NCBI RefSeq assembly: GCF_002482975.1
Contig: NZ_DLHA01000019.1
Location: forward strand, 154,310 to 218,309
Reading direction: 5' to 3'
Length of the DNA: 64,000 nucleotides
DNA from: Flavobacterium sp. UBA7680
GTDB taxonomy: Bacteria > Bacteroidota > Bacteroidia > Flavobacteriales > Flavobacteriaceae
Below, piece by piece: positions 52,640 to 61,509 of the stretch. The position numbers and the translations under genes are program-made. Under the pieces are notes generated by a model. It worked only from the letters and a program-made list of their open reading frames with translations. It had not been told where the DNA came from and did not search any database. Each line of letters opens with the position of its first letter. Positions within the stretch are counted from its first letter, which is position 1.

Positions 52640-52667
52640 ACCTGAAGGCTGTTTATTTCCTTCAGGT
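52640..52667 (-). terminator. terminator after GH76
   Basis: ACCTGAAGG (52640-52648) and CCTTCAGGT (52659-52667). On the minus strand the stem is followed by TTTATACTATTT. It lies 35 nt after the GH76 stop and before the GH2 start, dividing the locus. Confidence 0.7.
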
Positions 52668-52702
52668 GTTACAAAAATTACTAACAAATACTAACTTACT
52701 AA

Positions 52703-53887
52703 TTAATCAAAAAAGCCATCTTTATCCAGCTTGGCAGCTGCTTCTATTAACATTACACCGCTCAGCTGAGTCGTTAAATCAACGCTTGCTCCTGCTGATG
52801 GCGCTACTTTCCAGTTGTTTCCGGAAAGCATTGTAGGTCTTAAAATCCCTTTTTTATAGAATGATTCTGCATTAAATTTCAGAAATGAGGCAAATTTTTC
52901 TGTATCTGTAGAGTTGATGGTTGGCTGTTCTATAAGTTCTGTAAAATAGCGTACTAAAATACCTTTAAACAATCCTCCGTCGCCTTGTCCTTCGTCTCTC
53001 AAAAGTCCTTCTGAAAGTAATTTTGGATTGGTTAAAACATTTCTTCCTGATTTTACGGCATCGTCAAGATAAGTCTGCTCATTTGTAGCTTTGTACAATC
53101 TTAAACCTGCACCAATCCATGTTCCCATGTTATAGGTAAAAACCCAGTCTTTGTTGGTTACAACTGCTCCGTTTACTTCTGAAATATTATCCCAAACAGC
53201 TCCCGAAACCGGATCAACTAAATTGCTTTTTTGCCATGCGTAAATTTTCTTCGCCCAAACTAAATCATCCGGATCATTATCGATTTCATATAATCTTAGG
53301 GCAAGAATTACAGCCGGACCGTTTGATACGGCATTTTTTTGTTTTGGTGTATCTTGTTTCCAAGTGATTCCTCCTCCAAAAACATCACTCCAGCTTAGTT
53401 TTATTCTTTCCCATAAAAAGTCTGCAACGTCTTTGTATTCCTGATCGTTTGTTGCATTGTAAGCACGAACGCAGGCATTAGCAAGCCAAAGCATATCATC
53501 ATTAAAAACATTGTTGTAGGTATTGTTTCCGTTTTTAATTTTGATTCCTTGTACCAAAGCTTTCATTTTGGTTTTGTAATTTTCATTACCAGTTCTTAAA
53601 TAACCGTCTACCAAAACATCCAGAACGTGAGCATTTGGCCAGTAATTAAAGGTGCTGTTTCCAGCATTGTTTTGTACAAAAGTTCCGTTTGATCCCAGAT
53701 AATTATTATAAGTTGAAAGCTGTAAAGAATCGGCTGTCTGAGCCCATGTATATTTAAATTCAGGGCCTGTTTGTCCGTTTGGGTCACGCAGCGGAATTGC
53801 TTCATCATCACAAGAGACAGACAATAACCCAAATCCTACTACGCAAAGCAATAAGGCCGTATAACGTGTTGAAAATAATTTTTTCAT
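52703..53887 (-). CDS. GH76 family endo-alpha-1,6-mannanase, surface lipoprotein
   Basis: 394 aa. Lipoprotein signal with Cys26 (LLSVSC) followed by DDE, which fits surface display. The GH76 six-barrel carries the catalytic pair Asp130-Asp131 in NVFNDDMLWLANACVRAYNAT, plus GGGITWKQDTPKQKNAVSNGPAVILALRLYE and VFTYNMGTWIGAGLRLYKAT. It cuts the alpha-1,6-mannan backbone outside the cell to make oligosaccharides for SusC/SusD. It is the only endo-acting enzyme recognised in locus 2. Hairpins lie on both sides (53907-53941 and 52640-52667), so its expression may be set apart from susCDE and from the GH2 operon. Confidence 0.93.
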   Translation of the reverse strand: MKKLFSTRYTALLLCVVGFGLLSVSCDDEAIPLRDPNGQTGPEFKYTWAQTADSLQLSTYNNYLGSNGTFVQNNAGNSTFNYWPNAHVLDVLVDGYLRTGNENYKTKMKALVQGIKIKNGNNTYNNVFNDDMLWLANACVRAYNATNDQEYKDVADFLWERIKLSWSDVFGGGITWKQDTPKQKNAVSNGPAVILALRLYEIDNDPDDLVWAKKIYAWQKSNLVDPVSGAVWDNISEVNGAVVTNKDWVFTYNMGTWIGAGLRLYKATNEQTYLDDAVKSGRNVLTNPKLLSEGLLRDEGQGDGGLFKGILVRYFTELIEQPTINSTDTEKFASFLKFNAESFYKKGILRPTMLSGNNWKVAPSAGASVDLTTQLSGVMLIEAAAKLDKDGFFD

Positions 53888-53906
53888 GATATATTTCGTT
53901 TAATAA

Positions 53907-53941
53907 AAACGTCTCTTAAAAAACATCTTTAAGAGACGTTT
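53907..53941 (-). terminator. terminator between susE of locus 2 and GH76
   Basis: AAACGTCTCTTAAA (53907-53920) and TTTAAGAGACGTTT (53928-53941) form a 14-bp perfect stem. On the minus strand it is followed by TTATTAAA. It starts 8 nt beyond the SusE-like stop codon. Confidence 0.85.
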
Positions 53942-53948
53942 GGGTTAT

Positions 53949-55070
53949 TTATAGAATTGTGAAACTGTGTGTGTAAGCTGGTGAAGCTGCACTGAAATTA
54001 ATTTCTGCATTTACGTTAGCATTGTCTACTGCAGAGGCAAATTTGAAACAGTTATTCCAGAAATCACTTGTTACCGGAACCATGTACCAGAATGATGCTG
54101 CTGTACTTGCATCTGGTCTGTTGTTGTCCCCGTTTATACTTCCGTACCATTCTTCGGTTGTAGCAGCACCGTTTACTACTGTAAATTTGAATTTGTAACG
54201 CTCGTCTCTACCCCAAGATTCTTGTTTGAAAGAAATGTGTTTGTTAGCTGCTTTCCAGATTCCGCCGCCTGCGTATGTATATTCAAAAAGGTACTGGCTA
54301 AGTGGAGGGAACCATAATTCGATTTTCTTAATCTCTGTCATAGTTGTTACTCCTGTACTAAAGTCAAGTACAATTTTATACACTTTTGCATCTCCAGTAA
54401 CAGTGGTTTCACCATTTTCTTTTAATTTTCCGTTATCAACATAGTAAACTACCGGAGTACCATTTTTTGTTGTAATGAATTTGTAAGTACCTGCACTTAA
54501 CTTCGTGTAAATTTCAAATTTTGTTGTTCCTACTTTTTTGAAAGCCTGAGCATTGGCAACTGTTGTTCCGTTTTCAGAACCTGTTCCTGTAATAAACAAC
54601 TGATCTGGAGTTGGGAATCCGCTTGCTGTAAGTACTTCAAAAATACCAGATGCTGCTGATTTTTGAACATTAATTCCTTTAGATGAATGAACCGTCCATT
54701 TTAATTTCCCGACAGCTTCAGTTGGAATACCTGCTAATCCTGCAATTTTATTCAAATCTGAAAAAGAAAGTGTTAGTGTTTTTTGAAATCCGTTACCATC
54801 AGATGGCATTGTGTAAACTGGTTTAGAGAAATCCCCGTTTTCCTTATCAAAAACTACATCATAAAGTACAACTCCGTTGTCTTCTGCTTTAGCTGCTTCC
54901 CATTCAAAAACCGCAGAACTCTGCGCGTTAAGATCAAAGAACTTATTATTTGCCGGTGAATAAAGAGTATTTACTGCGCTTACATTGGTATGACTCATTT
55001 CGTCATTATCGCAGCTTACAAGAAATACTGTACACAGTATTAAGACTAATTTTGAATATATATTTTTCAT
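53949..55070 (-). CDS. SusE-like surface glycan-binding lipoprotein, locus 2
   Basis: 373 aa. Lipidated Cys20 (FLVSC) followed by DNDE, a surface-export-like tail. The N-terminal SusE domain (about 30-150: TLYSPANNKFFDLNAQSSAVFEWEAAKAEDNG) is followed by beta domains with FEIYTKLSAGTYKFITTKNG and a C-terminal part with aromatic residues (WYGSINGDNNRPDA, SFWYMVPVTSDFW) that could stack on sugars. It probably holds alpha-mannan at the surface near SusC/SusD. Third gene of the susCDE unit and followed at once by a strong terminator. Confidence 0.83.
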   Translation of the reverse strand: MKNIYSKLVLILCTVFLVSCDNDEMSHTNVSAVNTLYSPANNKFFDLNAQSSAVFEWEAAKAEDNGVVLYDVVFDKENGDFSKPVYTMPSDGNGFQKTLTLSFSDLNKIAGLAGIPTEAVGKLKWTVHSSKGINVQKSAASGIFEVLTASGFPTPDQLFITGTGSENGTTVANAQAFKKVGTTKFEIYTKLSAGTYKFITTKNGTPVVYYVDNGKLKENGETTVTGDAKVYKIVLDFSTGVTTMTEIKKIELWFPPLSQYLFEYTYAGGGIWKAANKHISFKQESWGRDERYKFKFTVVNGAATTEEWYGSINGDNNRPDASTAASFWYMVPVTSDFWNNCFKFASAVDNANVNAEINFSAASPAYTHSFTIL

Positions 55071-55099
55071 GTTTTTTATTTTAGGTTGTTAGTTAGTTT

Positions 55100-56725
55100 T
55101 TACCAGTTTGGGTTTTGAGATAAATTGGTGTTAATCAAACGTTCGTCTCTTGGTATTGGCCATAAATAATGTTTTCCGGGATCAAAAGTTCTTAAGTTCA
55201 CTCTTAAGTAACCATTGTCTACAGACGATACGCCAAATTTGGCTCCGTGTGCATATCCGTTTAAAACATTTTCGGCAATTTTCCATCTTCTGATATCAAA
55301 AATTCTTAAGCCTTCCATTCCAAATTCTGTACGGCGCTCGTTTCTTATTACTTCTTTAAGTCCGGCTTGTCCTAATGCTGCATTATAATTTAAAGCTGCT
55401 GCATCTGTAAAACCTGCACGAGATCGTATTGGTTTAATAGTCTGATCCCAAACTGTGCTGGCCATTTGGCTTAACTCATTTTTAGCTTCTGCATACATCA
55501 ATAAAACATCTGCATATCTAAACAACATTAGATTTATGCCTGATTTTAAATCCGTTCCATGTTGTACATCGTAATATTTACGTGTAAAATATCCCGTTGG
55601 TGTTGAAGATGAACCTTGTGCAAATTCATCCGGATGCTCATTAGTTGGAGAAGATCCCGGTTTGATGTAAATAATGTGTGAACTTCCATCAGCTTCTTTC
55701 CAGTTGTATTGATCATAAACTACTGTATAAGTAAGTCTTGGATCTCTGTTTACATAAGGATCATTTTCATTGTATCCTGAACCTGTTTCGTTGATTTTTT
55801 TTCCGTTAAGCATTAAATAACTATCCACTAATTCCTGTGTTGGAGCAAGGGCATTTAATCTTGAACCTGCAGAAATTGGTGCCATATCAAAAAATTCACC
55901 CCACGTTCTGTCTATTGGTACATATTGTAAGCTTAAAATATCTTCACTGTTGTATTCATTTTGCTGTTGAAAAAGACCTTCATAAGAAGGAAACAAACTG
56001 TACGTTCCGTAAGTATTTGTTAAAAATGGTTCTAATGTCTGCACAACTTCCTGCCATTTTCCTTCGTATAAAAGTACTCTTGCTTTTAAGGCTACAGCAG
56101 CTCCCATTGTGATTTTTCCTCTGCCTGCAGTGGCAAGCTGTGTGTTTTTTGGCAATGCCGGAATGACAGCGTTCAATTCATCTAATACAAACTGAATTAC
56201 TTCTGCATGCGACGTTCTCGAAATTGTAGTTGCTTCTGTAAGAGACGGATCTTTTTGTAAAAGAGGAATATCTCCAAACCATGTTGTTAACTGAAAATGC
56301 TGAAATGCTCTTATAAAACGAGCTTCTGCTTTCATTCTTGTAATTACTCCCGGATCTGCATTTGGCACTCTGTCAATATTTTCTAATAAAAGATTACAGG
56401 ATTTAATTCCGCCGTATCTGTCGTTCCATTCTTCTTTTATTCTTCCTAAAGAAGGATCGTAAAGTCCTGCTCCAATAGATGCTGCTCCAGCATTATCACC
56501 TCTTCCGTTGTAAGCATTATCAGAAAGTGCTTCGTTATAAAAGAAATACTGGCTTTTTTGCATTTGCGAATAAGCTGTATTCAACATCAATTGTGCTTTT
56601 TCTACGCTTGTCCAGTAATTAGAATCTGTAAATCGATCTTCTGGTGCAAGATCAAGATCTTCGCAGCTTACCAGTAGTAAGAATACTAATGGTATGAATT
56701 TTATGTGTTTAAATATATTTTTCAT
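55100..56725 (-). CDS. SusD/RagB family nutrient-binding lipoprotein, locus 2
   Basis: 541 aa, the common SusD length. Lipidated Cys21 (LLLVSC) then EDLDL. Family blocks: YWTSVEKAQLMLNTAYSQM, KSCNLLLENIDRVP, AEARFIRAFQHFQLTTWFGDIPLL, MYAEAKNEL, and the C-terminal RSRAGF...VIRNERRTEFGMEGLRIFDIRRWKIAENVL. It captures alpha-mannan oligosaccharides for SusC, if the neighbouring GH76/GH92/GH125 genes are a guide. It follows susC by 11 bp. Confidence 0.95.
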   Translation of the reverse strand: MKNIFKHIKFIPLVFLLLVSCEDLDLAPEDRFTDSNYWTSVEKAQLMLNTAYSQMQKSQYFFYNEALSDNAYNGRGDNAGAASIGAGLYDPSLGRIKEEWNDRYGGIKSCNLLLENIDRVPNADPGVITRMKAEARFIRAFQHFQLTTWFGDIPLLQKDPSLTEATTISRTSHAEVIQFVLDELNAVIPALPKNTQLATAGRGKITMGAAVALKARVLLYEGKWQEVVQTLEPFLTNTYGTYSLFPSYEGLFQQQNEYNSEDILSLQYVPIDRTWGEFFDMAPISAGSRLNALAPTQELVDSYLMLNGKKINETGSGYNENDPYVNRDPRLTYTVVYDQYNWKEADGSSHIIYIKPGSSPTNEHPDEFAQGSSSTPTGYFTRKYYDVQHGTDLKSGINLMLFRYADVLLMYAEAKNELSQMASTVWDQTIKPIRSRAGFTDAAALNYNAALGQAGLKEVIRNERRTEFGMEGLRIFDIRRWKIAENVLNGYAHGAKFGVSSVDNGYLRVNLRTFDPGKHYLWPIPRDERLINTNLSQNPNW

Positions 56726-56736
56726 TTTGATTTTTT

Positions 56737-59700
56737 TTAAAAACTGATATCAATACCCATTCCGTAATACACCTGCGTTGGATAAGCTCTTCCGCTGTTA
56801 GCTCCTGAAGTCGACATGCTGTTGTTGAATTCTGAAAGTTCAGGATCAACAAATTTTACTTTAGATAAGGTCAGCAGGTTTTGTCCTGAAACGTAAACAC
56901 GGAATGCACTCATTCCTAAACTGCTTGCAACATCATTTGATAATGAATATCCTATTTGTACATTTTTCAGTCTTGCATAGGCACCGTCATACAAATACAT
57001 ATCAGAACCTCTTCTGAAATTGTTTGTATTAGACTGCGTACCGTTGTTTGCCAGTCTTGGATATCTTGCATCAGGATTTTGCGGAGTCCAGTAATCTAAT
57101 TGGTGTGTATACATTGTCATACCATAATTGTAGTGAAATGGCTCTACAAGCTCACCTCTAATCATCATGGTTCTTTTTCCAACACCTTGTATAAAAATGC
57201 TTAAATCAAAATTCTTGTAATCTATGTTGTATGTAGCTCCGTATGTGTATCTTGGAAAAGGATTACCAAAGATAAATTTATCATTGTCATCGATTTTTCC
57301 GTCTTTATTTAAATCTACATAACGATTGTCTCCTGGATGTACTGTAATTCCGGCCGGAACTGCTGCTCCCTGAATTTCTTCAACATTTTGGAAATAGCCG
57401 TCTCTTTTTAAACCAACATATGAATTAAAAGGAAGTCCTTCGCGAAGAATAACCTGAAGTTCTTCAACTCCTGTTAGTTTTTCTTGTCCGTTATTATAAT
57501 CAAGGACTTTATTTTTAGAGTCTCCAATATTTACAGTAAGGCTTTGGTTTACTTGTTTTCCTTTATGTCTGTAAGTAGCGCTGAATTCCCATCCTCTGTT
57601 ACCTACTTTAGCAGCGTTAAAATCTGGAAGCGATGTTCCGTAAACTCCTGGTACCTGCGGCGGAACAAGAATGTCTGATGTTACTTTATCAAAGAAATCG
57701 AATGAAACAGATAAAGCTCCTTTAAAGAAATCTGCATCAAGTCCAGCATTGAAAGTTGCCGCTTTTTCCCATTGAAGATCAGCGTTTGCAAAGTTAAATC
57801 CTGCACCGCTTACCGGTTTGTTGTCAAATCCGTAACCGTTTTGAAAAGAAAAATACGTTGTTTGATATTGGTAATTGTTTACGTTTTGATTCCCTACAAG
57901 TCCATAAGAAGATCTCAATTTAATATTACCAACTTTATTGCTGTAGTTTTCCATGAAACCTTCTTTAGTTAAAGCATAACCAATTGTGGCAGATGGAAAG
58001 AATCCCCAGCGAATTTCTTTTCTAAATTTTGATGAACCATCATATCTAAAACTGAATTCAGCAAAATATTTATCGTTGTAATCATAAGAAGCACGTCCGA
58101 AAAGAGAATTAAGGCTGTTTTTAGGAGAAGCCGGATTCTTGTTTGGGTCACTACCGTTTGAGTTATAAGAATCCTGTCCAATAACAGTTTCACTCGTTGG
58201 CGTTCCTAAATCAGGATCTGTAAATTTCTTGTAAATACCAATTCGTCTTTCTGAATGATTTTCGTTAGAAACCCCAACTAAAGCACCTACATTATGATTT
58301 CCAAATGCCTTGTTGTATTCTACCATAAACTGCGTATTCAGGTCAAGTGCTTTTGTAGTTTCATCTCTGGTATCGCGATCTGCACCATAAACTCCCTGCG
58401 GAGAAAACTGCACTTTTTTCACTCGGCTGAACATACTGCCGTTCCATAAACGTCCTCCGAAAACTCCTTTAATTTTGAACGATTTTGTTAACTTAAGTTC
58501 AGCATTTAAAGCTCCGAAAAGATCATCATTATCGTATTTTCTAAAGCCTCCCTGCTCTAAAATACCTAATGAGTTAAACTGTTGTAAAACGTCGTTTGTT
58601 AAGTAATTTCCATTTGCATCTTTTTGAGTATAATATAAAGGAACCCTGAAGGCATCAACCATTAAGGTACTTGTGTTTGATGAATGGTCATTAATTAATT
58701 GTTTTGAATAGGCCAAAGTAGACGTTAATTTAAATTTACCGTACTCATTAGTAAGGTTCATTCTAAAATTATAACGTTCCATACCTTTCGTAGGCCCAAC
58801 AAAGTTGCTTCCCTGATTTAAATATCCTAAGGAAACTAAATAAGTTGAGTTTTCACTTCCGCCTGAGATCGAAAGACTTTGGTTTAACTGCGCTGCCGGT
58901 TTTACAATTTCTTCTGCAAACCATTCTGTGTCGCCTTTTGCTTTTAAATCTGCAATTTGAGCGGCAGTAAATACGGCAGTTGTTTCACCAGAGTTAAATG
59001 CGGCTTCGTTTCTAAGCATTGCATTTTCATATCCGTGAACCGGTTTAGTAAAGAATTTTGGTGTATTAAATCCGGTTAAACTGTTGTACTGAATGGACAT
59101 TGGTTTGCTTTTACTTCCTCTTTTGGTCGTAATTAAAACAACACCATTACTTGCTCTTGATCCGTAGATAGCCGCGCTACCCGCATCTTTTAATACTGAT
59201 ACACTTTCGATATCGGCAGGGTTCAGCGAATTAATATCGCCTCCTACTATACCGTCAATAACAATCAGCGGACTATTGTTCCCTAATGTACTAATACCAC
59301 GAATGTTTAGGTTTATACCCGCACCCGGCTCAGAATTAGTCTGCTGAATAGTTAAACTTGGCGCTTTACCCTGTAAGGCCAGTGTTGCATTTACATTTGG
59401 TCGCCCATTAAATGCATCTTTATTTACCTGATCGATGGCGCTGACCACTTTTCTCTTTTTCTGCGTACCGTAACCTACTACTACAACTTCATCTAAAGCT
59501 GATACATCTAAGTCCATTTCTACATTTATAACACTTCTGTTATTTACTTTTACTTCAACTGGTTTGTAACCAATCATTGTAAAGCGTAAAGAACCAGTTC
59601 CGTTTTTTAATGATATACTATAGTGTCCGTCAAAATCTGCATTAACAGCATTTCTTGGATCACTTACATCACTAATTGAAACTCCCGGAAGAGACAAATG

Positions 59701-59847
59701 ATCTGAAAGAGAAGTAACAACTCCCGTAACTTGAGTTTTTTGGGTCTGGGCAGCAAGATTATTAAGGCCCCCACAAATGAGAATAATTGTGAGAAAAAAA
59801 TGCATACAGAGCATCTTTTTCTTTCTGCAATTTGATTGTTTCATCAT
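56737..59847 (-). CDS. SusC/RagA family TonB-dependent transporter, locus 2
   Basis: 1036 aa. After a signal (HFFLTIILICGGLNNLAAQ) come the carboxypeptidase-D-like domain (VTGVVTSLSDHLSLPGVSI), the SusC box LDEVVVVGYGTQKKRKVVSAI, the plug (GSRASNGVVLITTKRGSK) and the barrel, ending YYGMGIDISF. It imports mannan oligosaccharides with its SusD partner. The promoter has a perfect LacI-type palindrome joined to a TATGTTTG -7 box at 60026-60048, so the whole susCDE unit is likely repressed by the adjacent LacI-family protein. Its leader repeats the TTCGATAAAAACTAAC motif found before the first susC. Confidence 0.95.
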   Translation of the reverse strand: MMKQSNCRKKKMLCMHFFLTIILICGGLNNLAAQTQKTQVTGVVTSLSDHLSLPGVSISDVSDPRNAVNADFDGHYSISLKNGTGSLRFTMIGYKPVEVKVNNRSVINVEMDLDVSALDEVVVVGYGTQKKRKVVSAIDQVNKDAFNGRPNVNATLALQGKAPSLTIQQTNSEPGAGINLNIRGISTLGNNSPLIVIDGIVGGDINSLNPADIESVSVLKDAGSAAIYGSRASNGVVLITTKRGSKSKPMSIQYNSLTGFNTPKFFTKPVHGYENAMLRNEAAFNSGETTAVFTAAQIADLKAKGDTEWFAEEIVKPAAQLNQSLSISGGSENSTYLVSLGYLNQGSNFVGPTKGMERYNFRMNLTNEYGKFKLTSTLAYSKQLINDHSSNTSTLMVDAFRVPLYYTQKDANGNYLTNDVLQQFNSLGILEQGGFRKYDNDDLFGALNAELKLTKSFKIKGVFGGRLWNGSMFSRVKKVQFSPQGVYGADRDTRDETTKALDLNTQFMVEYNKAFGNHNVGALVGVSNENHSERRIGIYKKFTDPDLGTPTSETVIGQDSYNSNGSDPNKNPASPKNSLNSLFGRASYDYNDKYFAEFSFRYDGSSKFRKEIRWGFFPSATIGYALTKEGFMENYSNKVGNIKLRSSYGLVGNQNVNNYQYQTTYFSFQNGYGFDNKPVSGAGFNFANADLQWEKAATFNAGLDADFFKGALSVSFDFFDKVTSDILVPPQVPGVYGTSLPDFNAAKVGNRGWEFSATYRHKGKQVNQSLTVNIGDSKNKVLDYNNGQEKLTGVEELQVILREGLPFNSYVGLKRDGYFQNVEEIQGAAVPAGITVHPGDNRYVDLNKDGKIDDNDKFIFGNPFPRYTYGATYNIDYKNFDLSIFIQGVGKRTMMIRGELVEPFHYNYGMTMYTHQLDYWTPQNPDARYPRLANNGTQSNTNNFRRGSDMYLYDGAYARLKNVQIGYSLSNDVASSLGMSAFRVYVSGQNLLTLSKVKFVDPELSEFNNSMSTSGANSGRAYPTQVYYGMGIDISF

Positions 59848-60025
59848 GTAAAAAATTTGGTTAGTTAGTTTTTATCGAATTAATCCCGAAGTTTAAAAAG
59901 GCTTCTCTCACCAGCCTGATTATTTAAAAAAATCAACATAGAAAAATCTTTGCGCATCGATTAAAAGTCCGGTAATTTTTAATCGTTAAATTTTATCTAG
60001 TTAGATTAACATATTAATTCTTTAA

Positions 60026-60048
60026 CAAACATACTAAAACGTTTTAGT
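60026..60048 (-). promoter_or_regulatory. LacI-type operator and -7 box of susC locus 2
   Basis: ACTAAAACGTTTTAGT at 60033-60048 and TATGTTTG on the minus strand at 60026-60033, a perfect TAnnTTTG box that overlaps the operator by one base. Repressor bound here would cover the core promoter. The -33 position is T-rich without a clear TTTG. Confidence 0.8.
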
Positions 60049-60247
60049 ATAAAAAAATATTTTTTGTTAAATATAATTTTAATGTTAATTTTATAAGATA
60101 TGTGTTTATTTCAGACTAATCATTGAGTATTATTCAATAAAAATCTACGAAAACGTTATAAACGAATAGAAAAAAGAAGAATCTTAAAATTTTCAAAAAA
60201 TGGATATTTGCAGAAAATTAAAATTTAAGTAAGAAATGACATAAAAA

Positions 60248-60285
60248 AAATCTGACTATCAACAGAAGTATTGATAATCAGATTT
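60248..60285 (-). terminator. terminator of the LacI-family gene
   Basis: AAATCTGACTATCAA (60248-60262) and TTGATAATCAGATTT (60271-60285). The one imperfect pair becomes U-G on the minus strand, followed by TTTTTTTT. Confidence 0.85.
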
Positions 60286-60323
60286 ATTAGGTAAAAATTT
60301 AAGGAAGATGTTCAGTAATTAAA

Positions 60324-61349
60324 CTACTTCTGCAATGATGATTCCCGAATTATTAATTCTGTTTTTAAAATCACTTTATGGCTTGTTTCGGTTACATCTT
60401 TTTTCTTTAAAAGAGGCAGCATCACTTCCATTAATTTTGTACTTATTTCCAGTAAAGGCTGGGAAACTGATGTAATGGCGGGATCGTAAATCTTGAACAT
60501 ATCATTATCATCAAAAGCAATAATCCCTAAATCCTTAATTAATCTTGGATTGTTTTCTTTTAAAACTTCCAGTCCGCTTTGTGCAAGGTAATTGGTGGCA
60601 AAAAACATAGCGTCTAAATCAGCATGCTGGTCTATAAACTCCTTAATATACTGCTTCCCTTTTCCTTTAATAATCTCGTTAAACGGAATTTGAAGTGTAT
60701 TGGGTTTTAAACCGTTTTCTACTGCCGCTCTTTCATATCCAACTAAACGTCCGTGCATCTGGCTTTGATCTGAAGCTGTAGTAACAAATCCGATATTTTT
60801 AAATTTATTCTGGATCAAATGCTGCGTTGCATCAAAAGAAGCCTGCTCATTATCAATAACCACACTGTTACAATCTAATCCTTCAAAAAATCGATCCAGT
60901 AAAATAACCGGGATATTATCTTTTATTAAATTTTCGATTGTGTCTTTTATTCCTGGAGACGGTACAATAATGAATCCGTCAACCTGACGAAAATTGAATA
61001 ATGTGATTAATTCATTTGATTTTTCATCATCATTCTCGTTACTGCAAAAAATAACTTTATATCCTTTTTCGTAAGCGATGTCTTCAAAAATTCGGGCCAG
61101 TTTTGAGAAGAAATTATTCGAAATATCTTCGACCATAAAAACAAGCAGTTTCGACTTTCCTGTTCTAAGGCTTTGTGCAATTTGATTAGGTCTGTAATTT
61201 ATAAGTTTTGCATAATCTAAAACCTTTTTTGTAAGCTCCTTAGAGATGTGCTTTTCTTTTGCTTTTCCATTTAGGACAAATGATACAGTGGTAACAGATA
61301 TTTTTAGCTCTTCTGCGATATTCCTAATAGAAACAGGTTTTTTTTTCAT
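60324..61349 (-). CDS. LacI family transcriptional repressor
   Basis: 341 aa. N-terminal helix-turn-helix (SIRNIAEELKISVTTVSFVLNGK, about residues 7-29) with hinge helix QIAQSLRTGKSK, then a periplasmic-binding-type effector domain (LLVFMVEDISNNFFSKLARIFEDIAYEKGYKVIFCSNENDDEK...). Cytoplasmic; expected to release DNA when a sugar or sugar phosphate binds. It is the best candidate for the ACTAAAACGTTTTAGT sites at 26.66, 33.65, 60.03 and 62.82 kb, whose central CG dyad is typical of LacI-family operators. Its own upstream region has no such site. Confidence 0.92.
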   Translation of the reverse strand: MKKKPVSIRNIAEELKISVTTVSFVLNGKAKEKHISKELTKKVLDYAKLINYRPNQIAQSLRTGKSKLLVFMVEDISNNFFSKLARIFEDIAYEKGYKVIFCSNENDDEKSNELITLFNFRQVDGFIIVPSPGIKDTIENLIKDNIPVILLDRFFEGLDCNSVVIDNEQASFDATQHLIQNKFKNIGFVTTASDQSQMHGRLVGYERAAVENGLKPNTLQIPFNEIIKGKGKQYIKEFIDQHADLDAMFFATNYLAQSGLEVLKENNPRLIKDLGIIAFDDNDMFKIYDPAITSVSQPLLEISTKLMEVMLPLLKKKDVTETSHKVILKTELIIRESSLQK

Positions 61350-61509
61350 GTGTGAATTATTTTTACTTTAAAACCTATAATTTTTCGTCAAATATAGTAA
61401 AGTTTATTGTTTCCTAAATAGCAGGAACTTAAATTAGTGTGATACAAATACTTATAAAAAACAGAACTTTAAAATACATTTACAGACTTCTCAATTGTTT
61501 ACTGCCAGA

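Larger units (their letters stand above)
59848..60323. other. control region of susC locus 2 and terminator of lacI-type gene
   Basis: 476 bp without a gene. Holds the susC leader motif (59863-59883), a small AGGCT/AGCCT hairpin followed by TTTTT on the minus strand (59899-59917) that could attenuate, the operator-promoter (60026-60048), a weaker AAAACGTT half (about 60149-60157) and the LacI-gene terminator (60248-60285). Confidence 0.65.
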
